Part shown: positions 8,531 to 17,938 of the stretch, piece after piece
How positions within the stretch are numbered: the stretch's first letter is position 1
How the letters are laid out: each line of letters starts with the position of its first letter
Assembly: GCF_900111835.1 (NCBI RefSeq)
Contig: NZ_FOJP01000006.1
Location: 216,820-280,819 of the forward strand
Origin: Metapseudomonas otitidis
GTDB taxonomy: Bacteria; Pseudomonadota; Gammaproteobacteria; Pseudomonadales; Pseudomonadaceae
DNA: 64,000 nt
Direction: 5' to 3'
Made by a program: the position numbers and the translations under genes
The notes under the pieces: model-generated
The model's input: the letters and a program-made list of their open reading frames with translations, nothing else
What the model was told of the DNA's origin: nothing
Databases searched by the model: none

Positions 8531-9067
8531 TCAGCGGCCACCGAGCATGCTGCCGAGCACGCCGTCGCGACGGACCAGGCCGTGGAACAGCGCGGCGCCC
8601 AGGTGCGCCAGGACGCAGGCCAGCAACAGGTAGGCGAGCCAGCGGTGGGCGCTGCGCAGCACCGCGTAGAGCTGGGCGTCGTGCGGGGCGATGGCCGGCA
8701 ACTGCAGGGCGCTGCCCAGCTGCACCGGGTAGCCGCCGGCGGAGAGCATGCCCCAGCCCACCAGGGGCATGGCCAGCATCAGGCCGTAGAGCAGCACATG
8801 GGAGGCATGGGCCAGGCGTTGCTGCCAGGCCGGCATGTCGGTCGGCAGTGGCGGCGCCGGCCGGCGCAGGCGTACGCCCAGCCTCAGCACGGCGAGCACC
8901 AGCAGGGCGACACCCAGCGGTTTGTGCACGGCCACCAGGGTGGTGTGCCAGGGGCTGAGCTCCACCACCATGCCGGCACCGATGAACAGCATGGCCAGGA
9001 TCAGGATCGCCATCAGCCAGTGCAGCAGGCGGGCGAGCGGGGTGAAGACGGGGCGGGTGGAATTCAT
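8531..9067 (-). CDS. Cytochrome b561-family membrane protein
   Basis: This 178-residue protein has four membrane segments and the histidines expected for two b hemes: LLHWLMA (residue ~16), AVHKPLGV, HASHVLLYG and HRWLAYLLL with a following HLG. The family passes electrons from quinol across the inner membrane. The ATG at 9067 overlaps the stop of the upstream catalase-family gene by 4 nt, so the two are co-translated. The likely role is to supply electrons to, or work alongside, that peroxidase. The operon starts at a promoter sharing its motif with that of the divergent ECF sigma gene. Confidence 0.88.
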   Translation of the reverse strand: MNSTRPVFTPLARLLHWLMAILILAMLFIGAGMVVELSPWHTTLVAVHKPLGVALLVLAVLRLGVRLRRPAPPLPTDMPAWQQRLAHASHVLLYGLMLAMPLVGWGMLSAGGYPVQLGSALQLPAIAPHDAQLYAVLRSAHRWLAYLLLACVLAHLGAALFHGLVRRDGVLGSMLGGR

Positions 9068-10122
9068 GGCTGGGCTCCGGGGCGAGGGGCGGGGGCGCCT
9101 TCGTGGGTGCGGCGGTTGAAGGACACGGCGTAGGCGGCCGAGCGGGCGGCGAGGATCGGGTCGGCCGAGGGCTCGATGCCGTCGGGCAGCACCAGCGGGT
9201 CGAAGTTGATGTCGCGGCAGTCTCCTCGGTCCTCGGGCTGGGCGCGGTCGATCACCAGGGTGCCGGCCTCCACCTGCTGGCGCTCGGCGGGCCAGGCGCG
9301 GGACGGGTCGTCCACCGGGTCGCCGTCCTCGGCCAGGGTCAGCACCAGGTGCCAGCGCAGCGGGCCCTGGGCCAGGCGGCGGTGGAGGTCGTGGGCGAGG
9401 AAGTCCGGGTCGTCCACCTGGGCGTCCAGGGGTTCGTAGGGCGCTTCCGGCACCATCGCCCAGCGCACGTAGCGGGGCTGGCCCTCGGTGTTCACCAGGC
9501 GGAAGGCATTGAGGCCGTGGTAGCGGGCGTTGGCGAAGCTGTTGGACGGCTTGTTGGTCTGGGCCCACTGGCGGAAGGCCGCGCTCTCCGGGTGGGCGTC
9601 GAAGAAGGCCTGCACCTTCGCCGGGTCCGGCTTGCCGGTGGCCGGATCGGGGGCCGAGGCGAGCACCTGCTCGAAGAAGGCCTCCACCGTGCCCACCGCC
9701 AGCACCGCCGGGGTGTTCATCCCGGTGCGCCACTCCTGGCCGTCGGCGCTGCGCAGGCGCAGGGCCAGGCTGCGCACCGGCACGCTGGCATCGGCGGCGA
9801 AGGGGTTGCTGCCGCCGATGGCCAGGCGCCCGGTCACCGGGATGTCGCCCGGGGCGAAGACCTGGGCGCGGGAATAAGCGGCAGCCGCGCCGCTGGACTG
9901 GAACTGGCCGCTGATGCACAGGCCCTTCGCGTGGTTCTTGCGGTAGCCGGGGTAGTGGCCGGCGTTGGCTTCGAAGGTGTCGATGATGCGCTGCGGCGTG
10001 AGGCGCTGCGGGCCGATCCAGCCGGCAGTCCAGGCGAAGGCGCCGGCCAGCCCGGCGACCGCCAGGCCGATCAGCGAGAGCCGGCCGGCGAGCTGGGCGC
10101 GGCTGAGGGGGGAAGGGGTCAT
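9064..10122 (-). CDS. Membrane-anchored catalase-family peroxidase (SrpA-like)
   Basis: This 352-residue protein is shorter than true catalases (~480 or more). Residues ~12-37 form an uncleaved anchor or signal (LSLIGLAVAGLAGAFAWTAGW), placing the heme domain in the periplasm. The distal histidine motif reads NHAKGLCISGQF, and the proximal heme-ligand region near the C-terminus includes RSAAYAVSFNRR. Truncated catalase-fold proteins of this kind are thought to be peroxidases. The start at 10122 replaces a longer open frame whose extra N-terminus runs through the promoter region. It is coupled to cytochrome b561 by a 4-nt overlap and divergent from an ECF sigma gene that probably activates it. 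Confidence 0.88.
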   Translation of the reverse strand: MTPSPLSRAQLAGRLSLIGLAVAGLAGAFAWTAGWIGPQRLTPQRIIDTFEANAGHYPGYRKNHAKGLCISGQFQSSGAAAAYSRAQVFAPGDIPVTGRLAIGGSNPFAADASVPVRSLALRLRSADGQEWRTGMNTPAVLAVGTVEAFFEQVLASAPDPATGKPDPAKVQAFFDAHPESAAFRQWAQTNKPSNSFANARYHGLNAFRLVNTEGQPRYVRWAMVPEAPYEPLDAQVDDPDFLAHDLHRRLAQGPLRWHLVLTLAEDGDPVDDPSRAWPAERQQVEAGTLVIDRAQPEDRGDCRDINFDPLVLPDGIEPSADPILAARSAAYAVSFNRRTHEGAPAPRPGAQP

Positions 10123-10157
10123 GGATGGCTCCTCTGGCCAGGTCATTGAGCCGGTGG

Positions 10158-10182
10158 GACGTACGAGCGGAGGATTTATTCC
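10158..10182 (-). promoter_or_regulatory. ECF-type promoter of the peroxidase/cytochrome b561 operon
   Basis: On the minus strand GGAATAA (10182-10176) is followed after exactly 14 nt by CGTC (10161-10158), the layout of an ECF sigma -35/-10 pair. The predicted start lies just before the peroxidase ATG at 10122. The same motif pair with the same 14-nt spacing drives the opposite strand. Confidence 0.75.
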
Positions 10183-10190
10183 CGCCGGCT

Positions 10191-10215
10191 GGAATAAAGT
10201 TGCGGCTGGGGCGTC
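10191..10215 (+). promoter_or_regulatory. ECF-type promoter of the sigma/anti-sigma operon
   Basis: GGAATAA (10191-10197), 14 nt, then CGTC (10212-10215), 38 nt before the sigma factor ATG. It is identical in motif and spacing to the divergent promoter. The two -35 elements form the inverted repeat TTTATTCC-N8-GGAATAAA (10175-10198). This predicts autoregulation of the sigma gene. Confidence 0.75.
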
Positions 10216-10252
10216 TTCCTCCACAGCATCCTTGCCCCGAGCCCCGTTCCCC

Positions 10253-10765
10253 ATGCATGACATCGATGACGACGAACTTCGCGAACTGCTGCAGCGCCTG
10301 CGCCGTTTCGCCCTCTGGCTGACCCGCGAGCCCGCCAGTGCCGATGACCTGGTGCAGGCCACGGTGGAGCGCGCCCTGGGCGATCGCCAGGGGCCGCGCC
10401 AGGCCGAGAGCCTGCGGGCCTGGCTGTTCGCCATCCTCTACCGCAAGTTCCTCGACGGGCAGCGGCGTGCTCGGCGCTACGCCAAGGTGCTGGGCTTCTT
10501 CGGCCTGGCCGGTGCCGACGAGACCCCGTCGCTGGAGGCGCAGGTGGAGGCACGCTCGACCCTCGACGCTTTCGCCCGCCTGCCGGCCGAGCAGCGCGCG
10601 CTGCTGGTGCTGGTGGGGGTGGAGGGGCTCAGCTACAAGGAGGCCGCCGAGGCCCTGGATCTGCCCATCGGCACCGTCATGTCCCGCCTCTCCCGCGCGC
10701 GCAAGGCCCTGCGCGCGCTGGCCGAGGGCGAAATCGCATCCCCTTCGTTGCGGATACTCAAATGA
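10253..10765 (+). CDS. ECF RNA polymerase sigma factor
   Basis: This 170-residue protein has sigma region 2 at ~8-75 (ADDLVQATVERAL, LRAWLFAILYRKFLD) and region 4 at ~110-160 (LVGVEGLSYKEAAEALDLP, GTVMSRLSRARKAL). The start ATG at 10253 is the only one that leaves the predicted promoter outside the gene. It overlaps the downstream anti-sigma gene by 4 nt. The gene neighbourhood (catalase-family peroxidase plus cytochrome b561) recalls the published ECF26-type context, a recollection not checked. It probably responds to oxidative or singlet-oxygen-like stress, but the signal is not visible. Confidence 0.92.
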   Translation: MHDIDDDELRELLQRLRRFALWLTREPASADDLVQATVERALGDRQGPRQAESLRAWLFAILYRKFLDGQRRARRYAKVLGFFGLAGADETPSLEAQVEARSTLDAFARLPAEQRALLVLVGVEGLSYKEAAEALDLPIGTVMSRLSRARKALRALAEGEIASPSLRILK

Positions 10766-11508
10766 CTTCCTTCGAACCCAGCGAACACGATCTTCACGCC
10801 TACCTGGACGGCCAGCTTGACCCCGCGCAGGCCCGCCTGGTGGAGGCCTGGCTGGCCCGCCACCCCGAGGCTGCCGCCCAGGTGGAGGGCTGGCGCCAGG
10901 ACATGCAGCACCTGCGTACCGGCCTCGCCGACCTGCAGGGGCTGCCGCCCAACCCGGCGCTGGACCCGCGTGCCATCCGCCGTGCGCGGCTGGCCCGACA
11001 ACGGCGCCAATGGGCGACGGCGGCCGCATTGCTGCTGGCCCTGGGGCTGGGGGGCGTGGGTGGCTGGCAGGCCCGTGAGCAGACCCTGCTGGCGGACATC
11101 CCGCCCATGCAGGACGCCCTGGAGGCGCACCGCCTGTTCGCCCTGGGCAGCGTCGCGGTGGATGTGCAGGGCGATGCCGGCAACCTCCAGGCCTGGCTGG
11201 ACCGGCGTTTCACCCACGCGTCGCGTATTCCCGACCTGTCGCCCTACGGCTTGCGCCCGGTGGGTGGGCGGCTGCTGACCAACGAGCAGGGGGCGGCGGC
11301 GATCCTGCTGTTCGAGGACGCCAACGGCCAGCGGGTCAGCCTGTACCTGCGCTCGCCCGGCGCGCTCTATGCCGAGATGCCCAGCGGCAGCCGCCAGGAC
11401 GGTGACCTGGAGGCGCGCTACTGGTCGCGCAATGGCTACAACTACGCGCTGGTGGGCCCCAGCGGTGATCCGCGTGGTGCGGTGGTGCAGCGGGCGCTTT
11501 CGCTGTAA
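10762..11508 (+). CDS. Transmembrane anti-sigma factor
   Basis: This 248-residue protein has a cytoplasmic N-terminal domain (HDLHAYLDGQLDPAQ, LARHPEAAAQVEGW) of the kind that clamps ECF sigma factors. One membrane helix follows at ~84-102, then a periplasmic C-terminal domain of about 145 residues. I see no cysteine in the protein, so it is not a zinc-type (HxxxCxxC) redox-switch anti-sigma; release probably needs proteolysis or another signal. Coupled by an ATGA overlap to the sigma gene. Confidence 0.88.
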   Translation: MTSFEPSEHDLHAYLDGQLDPAQARLVEAWLARHPEAAAQVEGWRQDMQHLRTGLADLQGLPPNPALDPRAIRRARLARQRRQWATAAALLLALGLGGVGGWQAREQTLLADIPPMQDALEAHRLFALGSVAVDVQGDAGNLQAWLDRRFTHASRIPDLSPYGLRPVGGRLLTNEQGAAAILLFEDANGQRVSLYLRSPGALYAEMPSGSRQDGDLEARYWSRNGYNYALVGPSGDPRGAVVQRALSL

Positions 11509-11530
11509 GGGGCGGGCGCTGTGAGGGACA

Positions 11531-11552
11531 GCCCCGCGTACTGTGGCGGGGC
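11531..11552. terminator. Hairpin between convergent anti-sigma and FMN reductase genes
   Basis: GCCCCGC and GCGGGGC form a 7-bp GC stem around an 8-nt loop in the 52-nt gap between two convergent genes. It could end both transcripts, but no T-run is present. Confidence 0.5.
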
Positions 11553-11560
11553 CGGCGCGC

Positions 11561-12157
11561 TTACATGCCGTTGGTGAAGGCGGGGTTGCTGAAGTCGATG
11601 CTGGCACGCACCGGCTGCAGGGCGCTGGCGTACTTGGCGAGGATGTCCAGGTCGTAGTCCAGGCGGTCGCGGATGCGCTGGTCGTCTTCGCTGACCACCT
11701 CGGCGCCGTTGAGCACCTTCTCCACGCCGCGGACGATCAGGTGTTCGGGCAGGTAGCAGAGGCGGCAGTTCTTGTAGCTGGAGGCGCGCAGCTCGCTGAT
11801 CGGGTAGCCGCCGCCGATGCCGGAGGAGACGCCCACCAGCAGCCCCGGCTTGTGGGCCAGTTCGGCCTTGCTGGCATAGATGAAGAAGTTCTTGATGGCC
11901 GGGCAGGCCATGCCGTTCCACTCGGGGGCGATGATCACCACCGCGTCGGCGGCCTTCAGCTGTTGCTGGAAGCCGGCCCAGGGGCCGGTGTCTTCGGCGG
12001 GCCACAGTGGCAGCGGTTGCTGGCCGAGGTCGATGACCGAGGTGCCGGCCTCATCGGCCAGCTTCAGGTCGACCAGGCGTTGGCGGATGAAGCGGGCGAC
12101 CTTGCCGGACTGGCTGTTGGCGCGGCTGGAGCCGGCCACGATGGCGTAGTTGAGCAT
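11561..12157 (-). CDS. NAD(P)H-dependent FMN reductase family protein
   Basis: This 198-residue flavodoxin-fold protein has an N-terminal phosphate-binding motif AGSSRANSQSGK (residues ~8-19) and the flavin-contacting PEWNGMACPAIKNFF segment (~80-95), followed by GVSSGIGGG. The family reduces FMN or quinones with NAD(P)H in the cytosol. The start at 12157 is supported by AAGGA upstream. It is transcribed in the same direction as the chemoreceptor behind it, with a gap of about 100 nt. The substrate is not determinable. Confidence 0.85.
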   Translation of the reverse strand: MLNYAIVAGSSRANSQSGKVARFIRQRLVDLKLADEAGTSVIDLGQQPLPLWPAEDTGPWAGFQQQLKAADAVVIIAPEWNGMACPAIKNFFIYASKAELAHKPGLLVGVSSGIGGGYPISELRASSYKNCRLCYLPEHLIVRGVEKVLNGAEVVSEDDQRIRDRLDYDLDILAKYASALQPVRASIDFSNPAFTNGM

Positions 12158-12256
12158 TGTGTTGTCCTTGCAGGAACGAGGAAGGGGGAGGGGCAGGCTA
12201 GCGAGCGGCACGCCGGCGAACAAGCGCCGGCGTGCCAGGGCGTGGAGCCGATGGCG

Positions 12257-14401
12257 TCAGACCTTGAACTGGTCCATCAGGCCCTGCTGGTGGTTGGCCA
12301 GGCGGTTTAGGTTCTGGCTGACCTCGGCCGACTCCCGTGCCCGCACCGAGAGGGATTCGGTGACATCGCGGATGGCGGCGACGTTGCGGTTGATCTCCTC
12401 GGCCACGGCGCTCTGCTCCTCGGCGGCGCTGGCGATCTGCAGGTTCATGTCGGTGATCACGGTGACGGCATCGCCGATCTTGCGCAGCGAGGTCACCGTC
12501 TGGCCGACCTGCTCGACGCTGTTCTGGGCCTGGCGGTGGCTGCTGTGCATGGAGCCGACCACTTCGCGGGTGCCGTGTTGCAGGCCTTCGATGACCTGGC
12601 GGATCTCTTCCACCGAGTCCTGGGTGCGCTTGGCCAGGCTGCGCACCTCGTCGGCGACCACGGCGAAGCCGCGGCCGGCTTCACCTGCGCGGGCGGCTTC
12701 GATGGCGGCGTTGAGGGCCAGCAGGTTGGTCTGCTCGGCGATGGCGCGGATCACCTCCAGCACGGAGCCGATCTGCTCGCTGCTGCTGGAGAGGCCTTGC
12801 ACCTCTTCCATGGCGGCGCTCATCTCGCTGGCCAGCTGCTCGATGGCGCTGGTGGTGCGGTCGATCATCGCCAGGCCTTCCTGTGTGGCCAGGTCGGCGC
12901 CCCGTGCGGCTTCGGCGGCCTGGGCGGCGCTGTGGGCCACGTCGTGGGCAGTGGCACTCATCTCGTTGGAGGCGGTGGCCACCTGGTCGACTTCCTTGTA
13001 CTGCTGCTGCATGCCGGCGCTGGTCTGCTCGGCGATGGAGGAGGCCTGGTCGGCAGTGCCCCGGGCATCCTGAACCGAGCGCTTCACGTCGGCGATGATC
13101 GGCTGCAGCTTGTCAAGGAAGCGGTTGAACCAGCCGGCCAGCTCGCCCAGTTCATCCTGGCGGGCGTACTCCAGGCGGCGGGTGAGGTCGCCTTCGCCGC
13201 TGGCGATGTTCTTCAGCATGGCGGCCACGCCGAGGATCGGCCGGGTGACGCCGAGGGCGGTGAGCCACATCAGGCCGAGGCCGAGCACGGCGGCGGCGAG
13301 GCCGATGAGGGCCGAAACCAGGCTGCTGGCGTCGCGCTGGGCGTCCAGCTCCTGCTGCAGCTTGATGGCGGGGGCGAGCAGTACTTTGTCCGGCACTTCC
13401 AGCAGCACGCTCCAGGGCGAGGCGGTGGGGATCGGCTTGAAGGGCTCCATCACCCGCAGCATGCCGTCCTTGTCGACGTTGCTGGGCTTGCCGCTCTGGA
13501 GGGCAGAGGTGAGGGCGGCGGCGTCGGCACCGAAGACGGCGTCGAGCTTCTGGCTGAGCTTGCCGATGTCCTGGCTGTGGCCGGCGAGCAGGCCGGCGGG
13601 GCTGAGGATGCTGATGTGGGCCTTGCCGTCGTACAGCTCCTGGCTGCCTTGCTGGCTGAGCTGCTGGAGGCTGTCGAGGCTGATGTCCAGGCCCATGACG
13701 CCGACGACCTTGTCGTTCTGAATCAGCGGGAAGGCGATGCTGGTCATGAGGATCTTGCGGTCGCCGACATCGTCGAAGTAGGGCTCCAGCACGCAGGAGT
13801 CGCGGGTCTGGATGGGGCAGGTGTACCAGGCGTTGTAGGGCGAGCCGCTGGGGCCGGTGCTGTCGTCCGCGAGCATCTTCTCGTCCATGGTTTCCGACAG
13901 CAGCTTGCCGGGCGTGGCCTGGGACCAGTAGAGGGCGAAGCGGCCCTTTTCGTTGCTGCCCAGCTCGCCCTGTTCGGTGAACAGTTCGTCCTTGCCGTCC
14001 AGGGCGTTGGGCTCGAACACCACGTAGAGGCCCAGCAGGCTGGGGTTGGCCTCCAGGCTGGTGCGCACCTGGCGGGTCAGGTCCTCGCGCAGGTCGAAGG
14101 CGTCGAGGAAGCGCTTCTCGGCCTGTTCCTTGAGGAACAGTATCTGGCGGGAAAAACCCTTGCCGTACTGGTAGGCGTCCATGAAGTAGCGCTGGATGCG
14201 GATGGCCTGCAGTTCGCCACGCGCCTGCATCCGTTGTCGGGCGCTGTGGTCGAGCATCTGGGAGCTGGAGGCCTTCACCAGTTCGGCGCTGCGTTTGGAC
14301 TGGTAGAGGGAGGCGCCTACCAGGAGGGTCACGATGGCCAGCAGGCAGAGGCCGGCGAGCAGGGTGATCTTCCACTGGATGGAAAGGCGACTGAACGGCA
14401 T
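12257..14401 (-). CDS. Methyl-accepting chemotaxis protein, TlpQ-like (dCache)
   Basis: This 714-residue protein has membrane helix 1 at ~11-30, a large periplasmic dCache-type sensor at ~35-355 ([30 protein letters not shown]), helix 2 at ~360-385, HAMP at ~385-440 and the signalling coiled coil to the end. The conserved hairpin tip is [19 protein letters not shown]. It has no C-terminal pentapeptide tether. Length, domain layout and position beside a transporter and a 560-residue receptor match my memory of P. aeruginosa TlpQ (PA2654), a polyamine/histamine receptor; ligand assignment remains inference. Confidence 0.87.
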   Translation of the reverse strand: MPFSRLSIQWKITLLAGLCLLAIVTLLVGASLYQSKRSAELVKASSSQMLDHSARQRMQARGELQAIRIQRYFMDAYQYGKGFSRQILFLKEQAEKRFLDAFDLREDLTRQVRTSLEANPSLLGLYVVFEPNALDGKDELFTEQGELGSNEKGRFALYWSQATPGKLLSETMDEKMLADDSTGPSGSPYNAWYTCPIQTRDSCVLEPYFDDVGDRKILMTSIAFPLIQNDKVVGVMGLDISLDSLQQLSQQGSQELYDGKAHISILSPAGLLAGHSQDIGKLSQKLDAVFGADAAALTSALQSGKPSNVDKDGMLRVMEPFKPIPTASPWSVLLEVPDKVLLAPAIKLQQELDAQRDASSLVSALIGLAAAVLGLGLMWLTALGVTRPILGVAAMLKNIASGEGDLTRRLEYARQDELGELAGWFNRFLDKLQPIIADVKRSVQDARGTADQASSIAEQTSAGMQQQYKEVDQVATASNEMSATAHDVAHSAAQAAEAARGADLATQEGLAMIDRTTSAIEQLASEMSAAMEEVQGLSSSSEQIGSVLEVIRAIAEQTNLLALNAAIEAARAGEAGRGFAVVADEVRSLAKRTQDSVEEIRQVIEGLQHGTREVVGSMHSSHRQAQNSVEQVGQTVTSLRKIGDAVTVITDMNLQIASAAEEQSAVAEEINRNVAAIRDVTESLSVRARESAEVSQNLNRLANHQQGLMDQFKV

Positions 14402-14541
14402 GGTCTTTTCCTTCTTCTCGTCAGACTACAAGGCGGCTATCGGCCAGTTGGCCACTTACTTGATCAGGCCGGTCCTGGCGATGGAGCTTCCAACTCGAAA
14501 CGACTGCTGCGGGCGCAGCATGCAAGGATTATGCACGCATC

Positions 14542-14557
14542 GTTCAGCATTCTGAAC
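14542..14557. promoter_or_regulatory. Inverted repeat in the receptor-transporter divergent region
   Basis: GTTCAG-CATT-CTGAAC lies in the 249-nt gap between the TlpQ-like gene (minus) and the transporter gene (plus), within an AT-rich patch about 95 nt before the transporter start. It is a plausible operator. No clear -35/-10 pair is evident; a TTGACA at 14569-14574 lacks a good -10. Confidence 0.4.
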
Positions 14558-14650
14558 ATATATCCGTTTTGACAGTATCGTTCGCTTTCGGCAGAGTACG
14601 CCGCTTTTTTTGCCGCTCTCCTTGAACAGGGCGGCCTTCGGGAGAGTGGA

Positions 14651-15970
14651 ATGAATGCGGTGATCGTGGCAGTCGGCGTGATGCTGGTGCTGAGCCTGCT
14701 GCGCGTGCACGTGGTGCTGGCGCTGATCCTGGGTGCGCTGGTGGGCGGCCTGCTGGGTGGGCTTGGCGTGGACGGCACGCTGGAGGCCTTCAACAAGGGG
14801 CTGGGCGGTGGTGCGACCGTTGCGCTGTCCTACGCGATGCTGGGGGCCTTTGCCGTGGCAATTTCCCGCTCCGGGCTAGCCCATGCGCTGGCCGACCGGG
14901 TGCTGGCGCTGGTGGGGCGCCAGGATGGCAACGGCGGCGGTGCCCTGAAATGGGGCCTGGTGGCGCTGTTGCTGGGCGTTGCGATCGCTTCGCAGAACAT
15001 CCTGCCGATCCACATCGCCTTCATCCCGCTGCTGGTGCCGCCGCTGCTGTACGTGTTGACCCGCCTGCAGATCGACCGCCGGCTGGTGGCCTGCGTGATC
15101 ACCTTCGGCCTGATCACGCCGTACATGTTCCTGCCGGTGGGCTTCGGCAACATCTTCCTCAACGAGATCCTGCTGGCCAACGTGGCCCGCAGCGGGGCGG
15201 ACATCAGTGGCGTCAGCGTCACCCAGGCGATGGCCATCCCGGCGCTGGGCATGGTCGCGGGCCTGCTGATCGCGGTGCTGTTCAGCTATCGGCGCAAGCG
15301 TGTCTACGACCTGGAGCGCATCGCCGCTGCCGAGCAGGTGGAGGTGGCCTACGACCGCCGCAGCCTGCTGGCGGCCGGGGCGGCCATTGTCGCCGCCTTC
15401 GTGGTGCAGCTGTGGCTGGACTCGATGATCGTCGGCGCACTGGTGGGCTTCCTGCTGTTCTCCGCCAGCGGCGTGGTGCGCTGGCGCCAGGTGGACGACC
15501 TGTTCACCGAGGGCATGAAGATGATGGCGATGATCGGCTTCATCATGATCGCCGCCGCCGGCTTCGCCGAGGTGATGCGCGCCACTGGCCAGGTGGCCAC
15601 CCTGGTGGAGGCCTCCGCCGGGCTGATCGGCAACAGCAAGGCGCTTGGCGCGCTGCTGATGCTGCTGGTGGGGCTGCTGGTGACCATGGGCATCGGCTCG
15701 TCGTTCTCCACGGTGCCGATCATCGCGGCGATCTTCGTGCCGCTGTGTCTGCAGCTGGGCTTCAGCCCGCTGGCCATCGTCTCCATCGTCGGCACCGCCG
15801 GCGCACTGGGAGACGCCGGTTCGCCGGCCTCCGACTCGACGCTGGGCCCTACCTCCGGCCTGAACGTGGACGGCCAGCACAACCACATCTGGGACACCGT
15901 GGTGCCCACCTTCCTGCATTACAACCTGCCCCTGCTGGCCTTCGGCTGGCTGGCGGCCATGGTGTTGTGA
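14651..15970 (+). CDS. Na+/H+ antiporter-family transporter (PA2653-like)
   Basis: This 439-residue inner-membrane protein has about 11-12 hydrophobic segments. It has conserved polar motifs in membrane regions: [29 protein letters not shown] and [23 protein letters not shown]. These resemble the NhaC/Na_H_antiport family, several members of which are now thought to move amino acids rather than sodium. GGAGAG precedes the ATG. It sits between two chemoreceptors, suggesting that the transported compound is also a chemoattractant. An 11-bp hairpin follows the gene. Confidence 0.82.
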   Translation: MNAVIVAVGVMLVLSLLRVHVVLALILGALVGGLLGGLGVDGTLEAFNKGLGGGATVALSYAMLGAFAVAISRSGLAHALADRVLALVGRQDGNGGGALKWGLVALLLGVAIASQNILPIHIAFIPLLVPPLLYVLTRLQIDRRLVACVITFGLITPYMFLPVGFGNIFLNEILLANVARSGADISGVSVTQAMAIPALGMVAGLLIAVLFSYRRKRVYDLERIAAAEQVEVAYDRRSLLAAGAAIVAAFVVQLWLDSMIVGALVGFLLFSASGVVRWRQVDDLFTEGMKMMAMIGFIMIAAAGFAEVMRATGQVATLVEASAGLIGNSKALGALLMLLVGLLVTMGIGSSFSTVPIIAAIFVPLCLQLGFSPLAIVSIVGTAGALGDAGSPASDSTLGPTSGLNVDGQHNHIWDTVVPTFLHYNLPLLAFGWLAAMVL

Positions 15971-16021
15971 CGGAGCGCTCGTTCCGCCGCGTTTTCCCCA
16001 CGATTCGCTATAGCTAATGAA

Positions 16022-16047
16022 GGGACAGCCGATACCTCGGCTGTCCC
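16022..16047 (+). terminator. Intrinsic terminator after the transporter gene
   Basis: GGGACAGCCGA-TACC-TCGGCTGTCCC is a perfect 11-bp stem with a 4-nt loop, followed by CCTTTCGTTTT. It separates the transporter from the downstream receptor gene, which therefore needs its own promoter. Confidence 0.85.
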
Positions 16048-16087
16048 CCTTTCGTTTTCCCGGTCTGCCGCCCTGAGGAATGGATAC

Positions 16088-17770
16088 ATGCGCCTGACAC
16101 TCAAAACCAAGGTCCTGCTGCTGGCGCTCGCGCCGGTGATACTGTTCGCCGTCGTGCTCAGCGGCGCAGCAGCCAAGGTCCTGCTGAGCCTCGCCGAGGG
16201 TGAGGTGAAGGAAACCCGCGAGCGTCTGATCGATGAGAACCGCCGTGAACTGCAGCATTACATGCAGATCGCCCTGGGCTCGGTGCAGATGCTGTATGAC
16301 GCGTCGGCCGCCAATGACATGGTGAGCCGCGAAAAAGCCATCGAGATCCTGAAGAAGATCAAGTACGGCAAGGACAGCTACTTCTTCGCCTACGACTCCC
16401 AGGTGATCCGCCTGTTCCGTGGCGACAGCCCAGTGGACGTGGGCAAGAGCTTCTCCGGCCGCAAGGACGTCAACGGCGTGGCCGTGAACGACGAACTGGT
16501 CCGGGTCGCCAAGGATGACAGCCGCTACGTGTTCTACAGCTCGCCCTTGCCGGGCAACGAGAGCGTGCAGGTGCCCAAGCTCGCCTACAGCTATTACCTG
16601 CCCAAGTGGGACATGGCCCTGGGCACGGCGGTGAACCTGGACGGCGTCGAGGCCCAGGTGGCCGAGGTGCAGGAGGCGATCGACGCGCGCATCAGCACCA
16701 TCCTCACCAGCATCGTGGTGATTGCGGTGATTTTGCTGGTGGTATTCGGCATCGTCGGCACGACCCTGGCCAACGCCTTCCTGCGTCCGTTGCAGCAGAT
16801 CAAGGCCAACCTTGACGACATCGCCGCCGGTGACGGTGACCTGACCCACCGCCTGCCGATCAACAGCCAGGACGAGCTGGGCGAGCTGGCTGGCTCCTTC
16901 AACCGCTTCGTCGAGAAGATCCACGGCCTGGTGCGCCAGATCGTCGAGATGACCGTGCAGCTCACCGGCCTGGTGGACCAGGTGTCCGCCCAGGCCCACC
17001 GCTCCGAGCAGGCCATGGAGCGCCAGCGCCACGAGACCGACCAGGTGGCTACGGCCATCAACGAGATGAGCGCCGCCGCCCATGAGGTGGCCCAGAGCGC
17101 CCAGGGGGCTGCCGAGGCCGCACAGAAGACCGACCAGGAAGGCCAGGCCGCCAAGCGCGTGGTGGACGGCAGCATCACCCGTATCCATTCGCTGGTGGGT
17201 GACATCCGCGAGAGCGGCGTGTCCCTGGACAGCCTGCAGCAGGACGTGCAGTCCATCGTCAGCGTGCTGGGGGTGATCCGCTCCATTGCCGAGCAGACCA
17301 ACCTGCTGGCCCTCAACGCCGCCATCGAGGCGGCCCGCGCGGGTGAGGCCGGTCGCGGCTTCGCCGTGGTGGCCGACGAGGTGCGTGCCCTGGCCAGCCG
17401 CACCCAGCAGAGCACCCAGGAAATCCAGGGCATGATCGACCGCCTGCAACAGGGCACCCAGGAAGCGGTGACCGCCATGCGCCGCTCCAGCGATGCCGGC
17501 GAGGTCACCAGCGAGCAGGCCAACCAGGCCGGCGCCTCGCTGGACGCCATCGCCGGGCTGATCGGCACCATCAACGCCATGAACGCGCAGATCGCCAGCG
17601 CTGCCGAGGAGCAGACGGCGGTGGCCGAGGAGATCAACCGCAGCGTGCACCAGATCGCCGTGGCCGTGGACAGCGTCGCCGACGACACCCGCCAGGGTGC
17701 CGAGACCGCCCGCTCCCTGGCCGCCCTGGGCGACCGCCTGGGTGCACTGGTGCGTCAGTTCCGCATCTGA
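16088..17770 (+). CDS. Methyl-accepting chemotaxis protein, CtpM-like (sCache)
   Basis: This 560-residue protein has helix 1 at ~10-32, an sCache periplasmic sensor at ~35-190 ([34 protein letters not shown]), helix 2 at ~198-222, HAMP at ~222-275 and a signalling domain with tip [19 protein letters not shown]. Size and neighbours agree with P. aeruginosa CtpM (PA2652), the malate receptor, as I recall it. The ATG at 16080 is out of frame; the start at 16088 has GAGGA upstream. Its signalling region closely resembles the receptor on the other side of the transporter. Confidence 0.87.
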   Translation: MRLTLKTKVLLLALAPVILFAVVLSGAAAKVLLSLAEGEVKETRERLIDENRRELQHYMQIALGSVQMLYDASAANDMVSREKAIEILKKIKYGKDSYFFAYDSQVIRLFRGDSPVDVGKSFSGRKDVNGVAVNDELVRVAKDDSRYVFYSSPLPGNESVQVPKLAYSYYLPKWDMALGTAVNLDGVEAQVAEVQEAIDARISTILTSIVVIAVILLVVFGIVGTTLANAFLRPLQQIKANLDDIAAGDGDLTHRLPINSQDELGELAGSFNRFVEKIHGLVRQIVEMTVQLTGLVDQVSAQAHRSEQAMERQRHETDQVATAINEMSAAAHEVAQSAQGAAEAAQKTDQEGQAAKRVVDGSITRIHSLVGDIRESGVSLDSLQQDVQSIVSVLGVIRSIAEQTNLLALNAAIEAARAGEAGRGFAVVADEVRALASRTQQSTQEIQGMIDRLQQGTQEAVTAMRRSSDAGEVTSEQANQAGASLDAIAGLIGTINAMNAQIASAAEEQTAVAEEINRSVHQIAVAVDSVADDTRQGAETARSLAALGDRLGALVRQFRI

Positions 17771-17811
17771 TTGCCGGCCCGTTCGGCTCGGGGCGCGAGG
17801 CCATTCGTGTT

Positions 17812-17888
17812 CCGGGCTGAAGCCCGGGCCAAGGCGACTCCACCCCTGGCGCTTTCGGGCGCTGCACCTGCAAAGTCTTCGCACTTTG
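17812..17888. repeat. Two small hairpins between receptor and permease genes
   Basis: CCGGGCT-GA-AGCCCGG (17812-17827) resembles short palindromic repeats scattered in Pseudomonas intergenic DNA. CAAAGT-CTTCGC-ACTTTG (17871-17888) follows. No T-run follows either. The remainder of the 168-nt gap holds no gene. Confidence 0.4.
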
Positions 17889-17938
17889 TGCCGACACTGG
17901 CGGACTAAACCGGTAACCCCACTGGATACCGCCCGCCC

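Noticed and set aside
14569..14597. TTGACA at 14569 as the transporter promoter
   Set aside because: The sequence 17 nt downstream (CAGAGT) is a poor -10, so I cannot support a promoter call.
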